The translations under genes were made by a program, and so were the position numbers. This document shows, one piece after another, positions 17,355 to 26,237 of a stretch of 64,000 bases of DNA. Origin of the DNA: an uncultured Flavobacteriaceae bacterium (GTDB lineage: Bacteria > Bacteroidota > Bacteroidia > Flavobacteriales > Flavobacteriaceae); the NCBI GenBank assembly GCA_905480425.1, contig CAJQQG010000007.1, positions 1 to 64,000 on the forward strand, given 5' to 3'. The stretch's first letter is position 1. Every line of letters begins with the position of its first letter. The notes beneath the pieces are model-generated. The model did not search any database, had not been told where the DNA came from, and was given only the letters and a program-made list of their open reading frames with translations.

Positions 17355-19250
17355 TTATTCTATTTGAATTTTTTCCCATGAAATCATCAATTCTTCAAGA
17401 GTTTTCTTTTTAGCTTGATATTCATCAAAAAAGTTTGGCTGTGCGATGGTCTGGTCATAATTAATCTGCAATTCGAAATCGATTTCTTTAATTTCTTTTT
17501 CAAGACGGGCAATTCTTTTTTCTATTTTTTCTAATTTTTGTTGTGTTGCACGAGTTTCCTTCTGCTTTTTATATTTATCAGGATCACTTGCTTTTTTTTC
17601 TAACTGTGGCTTAGGAGTTTTTTTTTCTAATTCCTTAAGTGATGATAATTTTTGAAATTCTAAATAAGCATTGATATCTCCTAAAAAAGGTTTCACCTCA
17701 CGTTCTTTAAATGAAATTACTTTTTCACATAAGCCTTGGACAAAATCTCTATCATGAGAAACCAAAATAAGGGTTCCTTTGAAATTTTTTAAAGCCTGTT
17801 TTAATACATTCTTGGATGCAATATCTAGATGGTTTGTAGGCTCATCCATAATCAATACATTAAAAGGCTGAAGTAATAATTTACAAAGAGCTAGACGATT
17901 ACGTTCACCTCCTGAGAGTACACTTACTTTTTTCTCTACAACCTCTCCTTGAAATAAAAAAGAACCCAATAAATCTCTGACTTTTGTTCGATTTTCTGGA
18001 GTCGCAGAATCCTCTGCGGATTGTAAAACGGTTTTACTTCCATCTAGATACGTTGATTGATTTTGAGCAAAATAACCAAGCTGCACATTATGCCCTAGTT
18101 TCACTTTTCCCTCATAGGAAATTTCATCAACAATAATTTTAGCTAAAGTAGATTTTCCCTGTCCATTTTGTCCCACAAAAGCAATTTTCTCTCCTCTTAC
18201 AACTTCAATATCAACATCACTTAACACCTGTTTATCACCATAAGCTTTGGAAATTTTATCAGTTTCAAGGATGATTTTTCCTGGCTGATGTGAGATGCCA
18301 AATTCAAACTTCATTTTTCTGTTTTCTTCTGGATCAATTTCAATACGATCAATTTTATCAAGCTTTTTAATCAGCGATTGAGCCATACTTGCTTTCGACG
18401 CTTTAGCTCTAAAACGTTCAATAAGCTTTTCGGTTTGTTGTATTTGCTTCTCTTGATTTTTTTGTGCCGCTTGCTGCTGAGCTCTTAACTCATCTCTAAG
18501 TACCATATATTGCGAATAAGGCTTCTTAAAGTCAAAAAGGCGCTGATGTATAATTTCAATAGTTCTATTCGTTACCTGGTCTAAAAACATCCTATCATGA
18601 GAAACCATTACCAAAGCACCTTTATACTTTTTAAGAAATTGCTCTAACCAAATAATTGATTCTATATCTAAGTGATTTGTTGGCTCATCTAGTAAAAGAA
18701 TGTCGTTGTCTTTTAATAGTAGTTTAGCTAATTCTATTCGCATACGCCACCCTCCTGAAAAAGTATCGGTAGCAGCGTTTAAATCAATTATAGAGAACCC
18801 CAGTCCTAGTAATATTTTTTCGGTTTGTGCCTGATAGTGATATCCTCCTATCATTTCATAACGAGTATTCAATTCGTTTAATTCATCTAAGATGTTTAAA
18901 TATGATGGGCTCTCAAAATCTTGTGTTTCCTCCATTATTTTGTGAATCGCTTCTTGTCGTTTCTCCACTTTCATTATTTCTTCAAAAGCCAAATAAGCTT
19001 CTTCCAAAACGGTTCTTCCATTTTCAAAATCTAGATCTTGAGCGAGGTAACCAATTTGACAATTTTTTTCAAGTGCAAAAGATCCAGATGTTGGGCTATT
19101 TTCCTTTGCCATCAACTTAAGAAGTGTTGACTTTCCGGCTCCATTTTTTCCAATCAAACCCACACGATCTCCTTTCCCAAGTCGAAAAGAAAGAGAATCA
19201 AAAAGGGTTTCTCCCCCAAAACTGACGGTTATATTGTGTGCGTTAAACAT
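17355..19250 (-). CDS. ABC-F family ATPase
   Basis: A cytoplasmic protein with two ABC domains and no membrane segments. I choose the ATG at 19250 (M12 of the track ORF), since M-F-N-A-H-N-I-T-V-S-F-G-G is the normal family start and overlaps the stop of the upstream gene by 8 nt. Walker A motifs are G-K-N-G-A-G-K-S-T and G-Q-N-G-Q-G-K-S-T; signatures are F-S-G-G-W-R-M-R and L-S-G-G-E-R-N-R. The linker and the lysine-rich C-terminal coiled coil (E-K-I-E-K-R-I-A-R-L-E-K-E-I) resemble Uup/EttA-type ribosome-binding factors. Which ABC-F subfamily it belongs to is not settled by eye; nothing points specifically to antibiotic resistance. Confidence 0.9.
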   Translation of the reverse strand: MFNAHNITVSFGGETLFDSLSFRLGKGDRVGLIGKNGAGKSTLLKLMAKENSPTSGSFALEKNCQIGYLAQDLDFENGRTVLEEAYLAFEEIMKVEKRQEAIHKIMEETQDFESPSYLNILDELNELNTRYEMIGGYHYQAQTEKILLGLGFSIIDLNAATDTFSGGWRMRIELAKLLLKDNDILLLDEPTNHLDIESIIWLEQFLKKYKGALVMVSHDRMFLDQVTNRTIEIIHQRLFDFKKPYSQYMVLRDELRAQQQAAQKNQEKQIQQTEKLIERFRAKASKASMAQSLIKKLDKIDRIEIDPEENRKMKFEFGISHQPGKIILETDKISKAYGDKQVLSDVDIEVVRGEKIAFVGQNGQGKSTLAKIIVDEISYEGKVKLGHNVQLGYFAQNQSTYLDGSKTVLQSAEDSATPENRTKVRDLLGSFLFQGEVVEKKVSVLSGGERNRLALCKLLLQPFNVLIMDEPTNHLDIASKNVLKQALKNFKGTLILVSHDRDFVQGLCEKVISFKEREVKPFLGDINAYLEFQKLSSLKELEKKTPKPQLEKKASDPDKYKKQKETRATQQKLEKIEKRIARLEKEIKEIDFELQINYDQTIAQPNFFDEYQAKKKTLEELMISWEKIQIE

Positions 19251-20310
19251 GTTCTTTATTTGAATTGCAAAAATAGGATTCAAAACGGTTAATAGCTACC
19301 GCTTCGGGTAATTGTTTTTTCAATTCTATAAAATCATATAACCACTTTGAAAGTAGAGGTGCCATCATTACACCGCGAGTTCCTAAACCATTAAAAATAT
19401 ATAAGTTTTTAAGAGTGGGATGCCTCCCTAGAAGTGGACGACGATCTATAACAGTCGGTCTAATTTGAGCGGCATGGTCAACAACCTTGTAAGGAACATC
19501 TATAAGTGTCTCTAATTTAGAAATAAGCCATTTTTTCCCTTTTTCCGTGGGTAATATTGTTTTGTCATGAGGATTAAAGGTAGCCCCAACCCAAAATTCA
19601 TCTCCTTCAAAGGGTGTAATAAATACACCTCCTTTGATAATATTTTTACGTGACAATAAAGGGGCTTTAATTTTTAAATATTCTCCTTTAGAACCAATTA
19701 ACGGCAAATAATTAAACCAGCTGTTATTTTTTAATCCATAGCCCTCACAAAAAACAATTTGCCTGGCTTCTATTCCTTTATAAATTACTTTTTCTGATAA
19801 AATTTGAAGTTTAGAGGGATCAAATGCCTCCTCATTTAACTCAGAAGGAAGAAGATCATCAATAAAATGATCTAACATTTTATTGATGGCTAATCGGCCT
19901 ACTTCCCTGACAACACCATAACCACTTTGACGCTTTATTCCATGAATTGATTCTGAATTAAAAATCGGGTCTAAAAAACGACTTAACTTTTTGGATTGAG
20001 CTGCAACGGTCCAATTATTTTGTTCTGAGGGAGAAAAAAAATAACGGTGAATTGGATGGGGGTAAAAAAATTGTTGTGATGCTTTAATTTCAAGTTTTCT
20101 ATAAACAGGCATTGCATATTCAAGGAACTGAATCGCTTCCCATGCCATGGTATAGCGTTTTAAAACTGTAGGATTAAATACACCTGCAGCATTTCTGCTT
20201 GCACCCTTGTGGCCTTGATCAAGTACCAGAAATTTATTATTTGTTTTCTTTAATTGCTGAGCATAATGAAAACCAGCTAATCCAAAACCTACAATAATAG
20301 AATGTTTCAT
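19243..20310 (-). CDS. FAD-dependent oxidoreductase (DAO family)
   Basis: A 355-residue cytoplasmic flavoprotein. The N-terminal V-G-F-G-L-A-G-F-H-Y-A is a Rossmann FAD motif, followed by D-Q-G-H-K-G-A-S-R-N-A-A-G-V-F-N-P. It has the C-terminal DAO signature R-P-T-V-I-D-R-R-P-L-L-G with N-G-L-G-T-R-G-V-M-M-A-P. This matches the D-amino-acid-oxidase-like fold and resembles the FAD domain of MnmC-like and glycine-oxidase-type enzymes. The substrate is unknown. Its stop overlaps the ABC-F start, so the two are probably translated together. Confidence 0.85.
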   Translation of the reverse strand: MKHSIIVGFGLAGFHYAQQLKKTNNKFLVLDQGHKGASRNAAGVFNPTVLKRYTMAWEAIQFLEYAMPVYRKLEIKASQQFFYPHPIHRYFFSPSEQNNWTVAAQSKKLSRFLDPIFNSESIHGIKRQSGYGVVREVGRLAINKMLDHFIDDLLPSELNEEAFDPSKLQILSEKVIYKGIEARQIVFCEGYGLKNNSWFNYLPLIGSKGEYLKIKAPLLSRKNIIKGGVFITPFEGDEFWVGATFNPHDKTILPTEKGKKWLISKLETLIDVPYKVVDHAAQIRPTVIDRRPLLGRHPTLKNLYIFNGLGTRGVMMAPLLSKWLYDFIELKKQLPEAVAINRFESYFCNSNKEHV

Positions 20311-20327
20311 TCACTTCAAAAATACCA

Positions 20328-20361
20328 CAAAAAAAGCGCTAAGGTTTCCCTGAGCGCTTTT
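20328..20361 (-). terminator. Rho-independent terminator of gldKLMN
   Basis: On the reverse strand, after the gldN stop, AGCGCTCAGG - GAAA - CCTTAGCGCT forms a 10-bp stem with one mismatch and a GAAA-like loop, followed by a run of seven T. It is preceded by an A-tract, so it may also act on the other strand. Confidence 0.85.
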
Positions 20362-20380
20362 ATCATTTATTTAAAGAATA

Positions 20381-21292
20381 TTAGTTATTCCAAAGATCCT
20401 GCTCAAAATCTCTAATTACTGATTTGATACGGTTAGATTCTAGAAGTTGGCGAAGTGCATCTTCATATATATAATCTTTAACTTCACGATCTTCATAAAC
20501 ATTTTCTTCCTTATAAATCGTTGAGTTAAAGCGTCTTGAATTAAGCATATTATCAAACGTTATTGGTTGAGAAGAATTCCTTGTATTAAATACTTTACTT
20601 TTATTTAAAGCACCACGTGCATCTGGAAACCATATCCAAAATAATGGCACAAGAGCATCTGCCTGGGCCTCTGGACCTTCACTCAAGGTTGAAACATCTG
20701 GAGCAACTGGCGCTATTCCAAGTAATCTGTATTTTAATTCCCCTAAGCGTTTGTTTACATACCAAGTTCCTTTAATACGATATTGAATAACTTTATCTGA
20801 CTGAATTTTATATACATCATAATCATCATCAGTAATTTCATCACCTTGATTTGATTTCTCTATTCCTTCGTCTGAAAGCTTTCTAGATTCAAGACTCTCT
20901 TGTAAATCGGAAAAAGTAATTTTTTCAGAAAAATAATCATCCGAATATATCTCAGTAATATCTCCAGATTCAATATTATCAATTAAAACACGATATAAAG
21001 ATTGCCTAGCAGAAGAAAGGTAACCATTATTGTTATTTGGATAATAATAAGGAAAATTAATTCGTTCATCTAAATTTATTACTTCCCAAACAGTTTTTGA
21101 CCACAATACATCGCGATCATCAACATAACCATACTCAATTGGGTCATTATTGTCTGCCTTTACTTGTTGTTCATTTTGAATTCCAACTTCTTGAGGAACT
21201 TTGGCGTTTAACAAGTTGGCTTGAGCTAATAAAACCTGAGTTCCAATTAAGCATACTAGTAAAACAATAAAAGTTACTTTTTTCATTATCAA
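20381..21292 (-). CDS. gldN: Gliding motility / T9SS protein GldN
   Basis: A 303-residue exported protein, last gene of gldKLMN. The signal peptide (F-I-V-L-L-V-C-L-I-G-T-Q-V-L-L-A-Q-A) is followed by the GldN hallmarks D-D-R-D-V-L-W-S-K-T-V-W-E-V-I-N-L-D-E-R-I-N-F-P-Y, Y-R-I-K-G-T-W-Y-V-N-K-R-L and L-F-W-I-W-F-P-D-A-R. GldN (PorN) forms the periplasmic ring with GldK under the outer membrane and is needed for type IX secretion. It starts 5 nt after gldM. Length is normal. Confidence 0.96.
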   Translation of the reverse strand: MIMKKVTFIVLLVCLIGTQVLLAQANLLNAKVPQEVGIQNEQQVKADNNDPIEYGYVDDRDVLWSKTVWEVINLDERINFPYYYPNNNNGYLSSARQSLYRVLIDNIESGDITEIYSDDYFSEKITFSDLQESLESRKLSDEGIEKSNQGDEITDDDYDVYKIQSDKVIQYRIKGTWYVNKRLGELKYRLLGIAPVAPDVSTLSEGPEAQADALVPLFWIWFPDARGALNKSKVFNTRNSSQPITFDNMLNSRRFNSTIYKEENVYEDREVKDYIYEDALRQLLESNRIKSVIRDFEQDLWNN

Positions 21293-21297
21293 TAGAT

Positions 21298-22875
21298 TTA
21301 GTTAATCGTTATTGAAATAGGGGTTGTTTGTTTTAACTTATAACTTGGATTTGTAGGAATTATTACATTAATATCAGAAATAATAATAGACTGTCCACTT
21401 TTAATTCTCTTAAGCATTGAAAGAACCTTACTATTAAGTTTCGCTCCTGTAACAACAACACTTGGCTGTCCTGGTGCTCGAAAGCGAAATGACTTTGTTT
21501 CTAATGGTAGATCAAAATCAAAATCTTCTAATACTGCAGAAACTGACCCTCGTTCCAAACTTGATTTAGGTAAAGTAAACGATCCTGATTTTCCTCTAAA
21601 AAATCCTGATGGCTTTGGAATATCCTTAATTCTAAAAGTAGAAACTGAGGAAACTTTTTTTCCATCTGGTAAGGTACCAGAAACATTAATCTTAACAACT
21701 TTTCCTTTTCCGGGGAAAATATTGTATTTACTTCCCTTTTTGCGTTTAAGACCAGGAGCAGAGGCCTTTACTTTGCTGTCTTGAATTCCTGGTATAGATA
21801 TGGTGATTGGATTTTGAACCCCACGATACACCACATTCATTTTATCTGCCGAAATAACAGCTGAATTTGGTTTAGAAATAACAGAATACATCTGTTTTAC
21901 TGATATTTTAGATTCATTCCCTTCACTCAAGAAGACTAGGCTCCCCTCAATAGTATGATCTCCAGGTGATCCTGCACTTACTTTAAGCTTAATACCTCCT
22001 GGAATTAAATCATAATCAGATTCTTTTAAAGATCTTCCATCTATTTTAAGATCTACAGAATTTGGATTTTGAGCTCCACCTTTTCTCCCTAAAATAACAC
22101 TGCCATCGAAAGTTTCTCCTTGATAATAAGCTCCTTTTTCGGTAATAAGTAGACTGGTGTAATTTGTTTCGTTAACAGTTGATGACATTTTTAACTCTTT
22201 TCCCATTAGAGTCGTTAAAACATCGTGTTCTGTTTGACGAATGTCATTTTGCATCATTGTTAACTTAGCAAGTGAAGAAATTAAAGGGAAACCTTTAAAG
22301 TTTGCGGACAACCATGGCTGGTCAACATTATCTTTATTTTTGACATTACGATTCATATCACCAATAAAAAACCTAGCTTCTACCATATCAATTGAAGAAG
22401 GATACTGACTTCCAAAAACTTTAATCACATGCCCCCGGTATTCCTCAACCATACTAAGAAATTCATCTGATGCTTTATCAGACCCTTCTTTAAACCAAAT
22501 TACATCTAAGGCCTCACCTTTATCCATTTCAGCAAACTTTTTAAGCTCTGGATCTTTTAGTTTCTGCTTTTCAGTAATCTTTGACTTAATTTCTGCAATT
22601 TTATTATAAAATGCATCAGACTCTTTTTTGATTTGCTTGGCAGTACGATCGTGACCAATCCATTTACCACCTTTTTCAGAAGAGTTAACTTCTATGTTTT
22701 CATAAAGTAAATTGTTACTCTCCGAAACTCTTTCGTTTGCATCAGCAATTTTTTCAAACATTTGACCAAATCCGTCTAGTACTTCCTTACTCACATTTAA
22801 TGCTAGCATGGTAATAAATACTAGGTACATCAAACTAATAAGTTTCTGCCTGGGTGTTTCTTTAGCTCCTGCCAT
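21298..22875 (-). CDS. gldM: Gliding motor / T9SS protein GldM
   Basis: A 525-residue protein with one N-terminal transmembrane helix (L-I-S-L-M-Y-L-V-F-I-T-M-L-A-L-N-V-S-K-E-V-L) preceded by A-G-A-K-E-T-P-R-Q-K, the typical GldM start. The long periplasmic part contains Ig-like beta domains. GldM (PorM) forms a dimer that, with GldL, makes the proton-driven rotary motor of the type IX secretion system, and it spans the periplasm to contact the GldKN ring. It starts 3 nt after gldL. Length matches the family. Confidence 0.97.
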   Translation of the reverse strand: MAGAKETPRQKLISLMYLVFITMLALNVSKEVLDGFGQMFEKIADANERVSESNNLLYENIEVNSSEKGGKWIGHDRTAKQIKKESDAFYNKIAEIKSKITEKQKLKDPELKKFAEMDKGEALDVIWFKEGSDKASDEFLSMVEEYRGHVIKVFGSQYPSSIDMVEARFFIGDMNRNVKNKDNVDQPWLSANFKGFPLISSLAKLTMMQNDIRQTEHDVLTTLMGKELKMSSTVNETNYTSLLITEKGAYYQGETFDGSVILGRKGGAQNPNSVDLKIDGRSLKESDYDLIPGGIKLKVSAGSPGDHTIEGSLVFLSEGNESKISVKQMYSVISKPNSAVISADKMNVVYRGVQNPITISIPGIQDSKVKASAPGLKRKKGSKYNIFPGKGKVVKINVSGTLPDGKKVSSVSTFRIKDIPKPSGFFRGKSGSFTLPKSSLERGSVSAVLEDFDFDLPLETKSFRFRAPGQPSVVVTGAKLNSKVLSMLKRIKSGQSIIISDINVIIPTNPSYKLKQTTPISITIN

Positions 22876-22878
22876 GTT

Positions 22879-23526
22879 CTATTTTTTATTCATTGCGTTT
22901 AACATACCACCATATACATTGTTCAATGCAGCTAGGTTAGCAGATAAACTTTCCATTTGAGCTCTTAATTGTTCAGCATTCTGATTTACTTTATTATTAA
23001 AATCTTCGTTGCCTTGGGAATCACTAATTTGTTTTTGATAACTAGAATTTAACTGCTCCAATTGTGTTGAAGCTTTAGCTAATTCTTGAGAATAGTTCTG
23101 TGATGCTGCAGCAGCCTCAGAAGCAGGAGAAAGTGCTTTTGCTGAAGTCTCTAAACCTTTAATACTGCTTGCCAATGAATTCATTAGACTTACATCAAGT
23201 TTAGCTTCTTGCATTAAAGCATCAATTTTAGATGATAATCCTTCATCTCCTCCTCCAGAAGTAGCTTTTTTAGCACCCCCTTTAACTTTTTTAACGTAAT
23301 CATTGTGTTCTTCTTTAATTTCTCCTGTATTAAGTGCTGCAACCGTAAAAATTAAGGCTTCAGTCCCTAAACCAAGTCCTAATACAAGTCCCCCGGTAAT
23401 AGGTCCTATTTCTAGGTGAAGGATTTTAAAAAGTGCTCCAATAATTACTACAGCTCCTCCAAGTCCAAACAACATGTGCATTGCAACTTTACTTCTAAGT
23501 CTTTTGTTAAGAATTTTATCGTCCAT
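22879..23526 (-). CDS. gldL: Gliding motor / T9SS protein GldL
   Basis: A 215-residue inner-membrane protein. Two adjacent helices (M-H-M-L-F-G-L-G-G-A-V-V-I-I-G-A-L-F-K and G-L-V-L-G-L-G-L-G-T-E-A-L-I-F) carry the conserved intramembrane glutamate needed for proton coupling in GldL/PorL. The C-terminal cytoplasmic region is helical and rich in Ser, Gln and Ala. It forms the pentameric stator ring around GldM. It is the second gene of the operon, 54 nt after gldK. Confidence 0.96.
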   Translation of the reverse strand: MDDKILNKRLRSKVAMHMLFGLGGAVVIIGALFKILHLEIGPITGGLVLGLGLGTEALIFTVAALNTGEIKEEHNDYVKKVKGGAKKATSGGGDEGLSSKIDALMQEAKLDVSLMNSLASSIKGLETSAKALSPASEAAAASQNYSQELAKASTQLEQLNSSYQKQISDSQGNEDFNNKVNQNAEQLRAQMESLSANLAALNNVYGGMLNAMNKK

Positions 23527-23580
23527 TTTTTAGTTTTTAGTTAATTTTATAAATATAATAAGATTTGTTTGGTTAATAAA

Positions 23581-24957
23581 TTATTTAACCTCAACTTTTT
23601 GAACTCCTAAATAGTCTTGGACTGTTCTAAAGCCAATATAGCTTCTTGAAGTATCCGCATATTCATAATCTCTTGAACTAACACGCAAAAAATATGCAAC
23701 ATCTTTCCAAGACCCTCCACGAACTACTTTTCGTTGCTCATCACTAAACCCCATATTTGGATTAAGAGAAGCTACATATTCATAGGATCCAGAATCATAA
23801 GATGAATTAGTCCATTCTGCAACATTTCCTGCCATGTTATAAAGGTTATAATCATTGGGCTCATACGATTTTGCCTCTACGGTATAAACGGCTTGATCAG
23901 AAGCATAATCTCCACGAAGAGGCTTAAAATTTGCTAAAAAACAGGCTCTATCATTCAATAAATATGGAGATCCCCAAGGATAGGTCCCTGAAGGAATTCC
24001 ACCTCTAGCAGCATATTCCCATTCAGCTTCATTAGGAAGTCTGAATCGGCTTACTTGTGGCTTTCCCTTATTTCTTTGATAACCATTTTTAAAACTGGTT
24101 CTCCAATTACAAAAAGCAATCGCTTGTTCCCAGTTTATTCCAACTACAGGATAATCTTGATATGCTGGGTGTGAGAAATAATCGTTATGCATCGGCTCAT
24201 TATATGAATAGGTGAAATCTTTAATCCAAACTGTGGTATCGGGATAAATTTCAACGTCTCTTTTTTCTATAAAAGGTTTCCTGTCAATAAATTGACTTCG
24301 TTTGCGCTTAGATTCTGCAGCAGCAGCTTCGGCATTAAACCAATTATAGGAATAAACTATTTTCTTAACATCTATCTTCATTTCACCATTATACCATAAC
24401 TCAGGGGGTAAATAAAGAGAATCCATTACTTCTGCGTAATTACTGTCAGGGTAATCTTCAGTATTCCAACTTAAATCTGCATCCCAGTTAAGAGGTCTTC
24501 CTGCATATAGATCGTCACTTAAATCATAATAATTTTCACGCATATATTTCTGATATGCATTTAACTTTGAAGTATCGGAATCTTGAAATGCAAATTCACC
24601 AATACCATCTTTACTATCCTCTCCAAGTTCTAACTCATCTGCTTTTCTTGCAAGCATTGCAAGAGCTATGGAATCTTTTACCCAATAAATAAATTGTCTG
24701 TATTCACTATTAGTAATTTCTGTTTCATCCATGTAAAAAGATGGAACCGTTACCGTTCTTGCTGGGGCATTTTGAAGTTGAGCAATATCTTCATCCGCTT
24801 TACCCATTATGTATGCTCCACCCTCAACAAGGGTCATCCCGTAAGGTTTTTCCCCAAACCATTTTTTTTGTTTGACACCAATAAGCTCACCTCTATTTTT
24901 ATTTCCACAGGAAATAATTATCAAAGAGATGCTTAACAGAATTAAAATTCTTTTCAT
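23581..24957 (-). CDS. gldK: Gliding / T9SS lipoprotein GldK
   Basis: A 458-residue lipoprotein (signal S-I-S-L-I-I-I-S-C-G) with a formylglycine-generating-enzyme/SUMF1-like fold. Key stretches are G-A-Y-I-M-G near residue 48, P-V-V-G-I-N-W-E-Q-A-I-A-F-C-N-W, R-L-P-N-E-A-E-W-E-Y-A-A-R-G-G and V-V-R-G-G-S-W-K-D. GldK (PorK) makes the outer-membrane-attached ring with GldN. It opens the gldKLMN operon. The 134 bp upstream hold only weak -7-like boxes, so the promoter is uncertain. Confidence 0.96.
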   Translation of the reverse strand: MKRILILLSISLIIISCGNKNRGELIGVKQKKWFGEKPYGMTLVEGGAYIMGKADEDIAQLQNAPARTVTVPSFYMDETEITNSEYRQFIYWVKDSIALAMLARKADELELGEDSKDGIGEFAFQDSDTSKLNAYQKYMRENYYDLSDDLYAGRPLNWDADLSWNTEDYPDSNYAEVMDSLYLPPELWYNGEMKIDVKKIVYSYNWFNAEAAAAESKRKRSQFIDRKPFIEKRDVEIYPDTTVWIKDFTYSYNEPMHNDYFSHPAYQDYPVVGINWEQAIAFCNWRTSFKNGYQRNKGKPQVSRFRLPNEAEWEYAARGGIPSGTYPWGSPYLLNDRACFLANFKPLRGDYASDQAVYTVEAKSYEPNDYNLYNMAGNVAEWTNSSYDSGSYEYVASLNPNMGFSDEQRKVVRGGSWKDVAYFLRVSSRDYEYADTSRSYIGFRTVQDYLGVQKVEVK

Positions 24958-25091
24958 TAATGTTTTAATTAAAACTTAGTCAATGCCGTTTTCTATGCAT
25001 AAAACTAATTATTTTTTCACTACAAATACAATAAACTAATCAAATCATTGATAGTCAATACACTAAAAATTACCTTTTCAAGGTGAACTAA

Positions 25092-26237
25092 CTATGTTCT
25101 CTTGATTGCGTTGTACCATCTCTCAGGAATTTTATCCTGCATGGCATCTAGATAATCTTTTTCTGTGCAAGCTAATAACGTCGTACTTGTCATTTTATTA
25201 TTCAAATGCGAATTATTTGTTAATTCCATCCACCATCGATTGCTTTTATCACTTTTGTAAAAGACCATTATTTGATCAGAAAGTGTTACAGAATATTTTA
25301 AAAAATCTTTTGTATTTACCGGATATTCTTCAAATCTCAACTGTACTCCTTCAATTAAATACCATATCATTTGTGCTAAAAGTTGGTCAGTCATAGGTGT
25401 GGAGGGGATTTCAAAAAACCCTACAAAACTGATATGATCACTAATGCCTGCATACCTTGTAAGTGAGCAAATTGTTCTAGAATCAATCCCATTAGGTTGT
25501 CCTTTTAAAGGATCTGCAATAGCCTGCCATGATAAACATTTCATGTCAAAACCTATAATATCTGCATCTCGAAAAATAGGTTCAGCAAGAGCCGGTTCAT
25601 TTAATACTTGTCCCAAGCGTAAAGTGTCAAAATAAAGTTTTCCCATTAGGTCTTTTTCCTCTTCGGCACAATAATAACTTTGAAAACCAATATTGGTATA
25701 GTTATTTAAAACATTGGGCTTTTCCATAATGATTTTACTCATATAAGAACGTCCAGAAATCAAATCATCTTCTTGAGAAAAATCAAAAGATCTATCAACT
25801 GAAACAATATTTACAAGTTGCTTGAAATTTTGAAAAACTCCATATAATGGAAACATTAGATCATGGCTTCCACCAATAAAAATAGGAATAATATTCATTT
25901 GTTTTAAGTGGATGCTAATCTCTTTTATAGCAAAATATGTGTCTTCAACCTTTTCGCCATTTGGCAAATCACCTAAATCAGCAATACTCAAATTCCAATT
26001 ACCAGGATATAATTCGTAGAAAACCTTTCTAAATTGATTTACATTATAACTTGAATTATGGAAAAAACTATTTCTATACTCATGTAATCCGACTAGAGCA
26101 ATGGTTAAACCCTTAAGCTCAGGCAGTCCATTATTTTTTGTGTGGATGCTTATATTTTTGCCTAGAATCTGCTTTGGCATGAGAGTCAAGCCTAACAACG
26201 TTTCTTTTTTAACAGGAACTAGTAATTCTAAGCTCAT
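25092..26237 (-). CDS. Arginase-fold protein, probably catalytically impaired
   Basis: A 381-residue protein of the arginase/agmatinase/formimidoylglutamase superfamily. The fold is visible in I-F-I-G-G-S-H-D (120-126), corresponding to the G-G-D-H motif, in V-D-R-S-F-D (147-152) in place of D-x-H-x-D, and in G-F-D-M-K (229-233) in place of S-x-D-x-D. Two of the six manganese ligands are therefore replaced (His by Ser150, Asp by Lys233), which argues against normal dinuclear hydrolase chemistry. The gene sits between topA (ATGA overlap) and gldK. It is often annotated formimidoylglutamase; no hut genes are in the window. A structural or regulatory role tied to its neighbours is inference. Confidence 0.75.
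   Translation of the reverse strand: MSLELLVPVKKETLLGLTLMPKQILGKNISIHTKNNGLPELKGLTIALVGLHEYRNSFFHNSSYNVNQFRKVFYELYPGNWNLSIADLGDLPNGEKVEDTYFAIKEISIHLKQMNIIPIFIGGSHDLMFPLYGVFQNFKQLVNIVSVDRSFDFSQEDDLISGRSYMSKIIMEKPNVLNNYTNIGFQSYYCAEEEKDLMGKLYFDTLRLGQVLNEPALAEPIFRDADIIGFDMKCLSWQAIADPLKGQPNGIDSRTICSLTRYAGISDHISFVGFFEIPSTPMTDQLLAQMIWYLIEGVQLRFEEYPVNTKDFLKYSVTLSDQIMVFYKSDKSNRWWMELTNNSHLNNKMTSTTLLACTEKDYLDAMQDKIPERWYNAIKRT

Noticed and set aside
17355-19250. ABC-F protein as an antibiotic resistance factor
   Set aside because: Linker and C-terminal coiled coil look like housekeeping Uup/EttA-type proteins, and no resistance genes are nearby.
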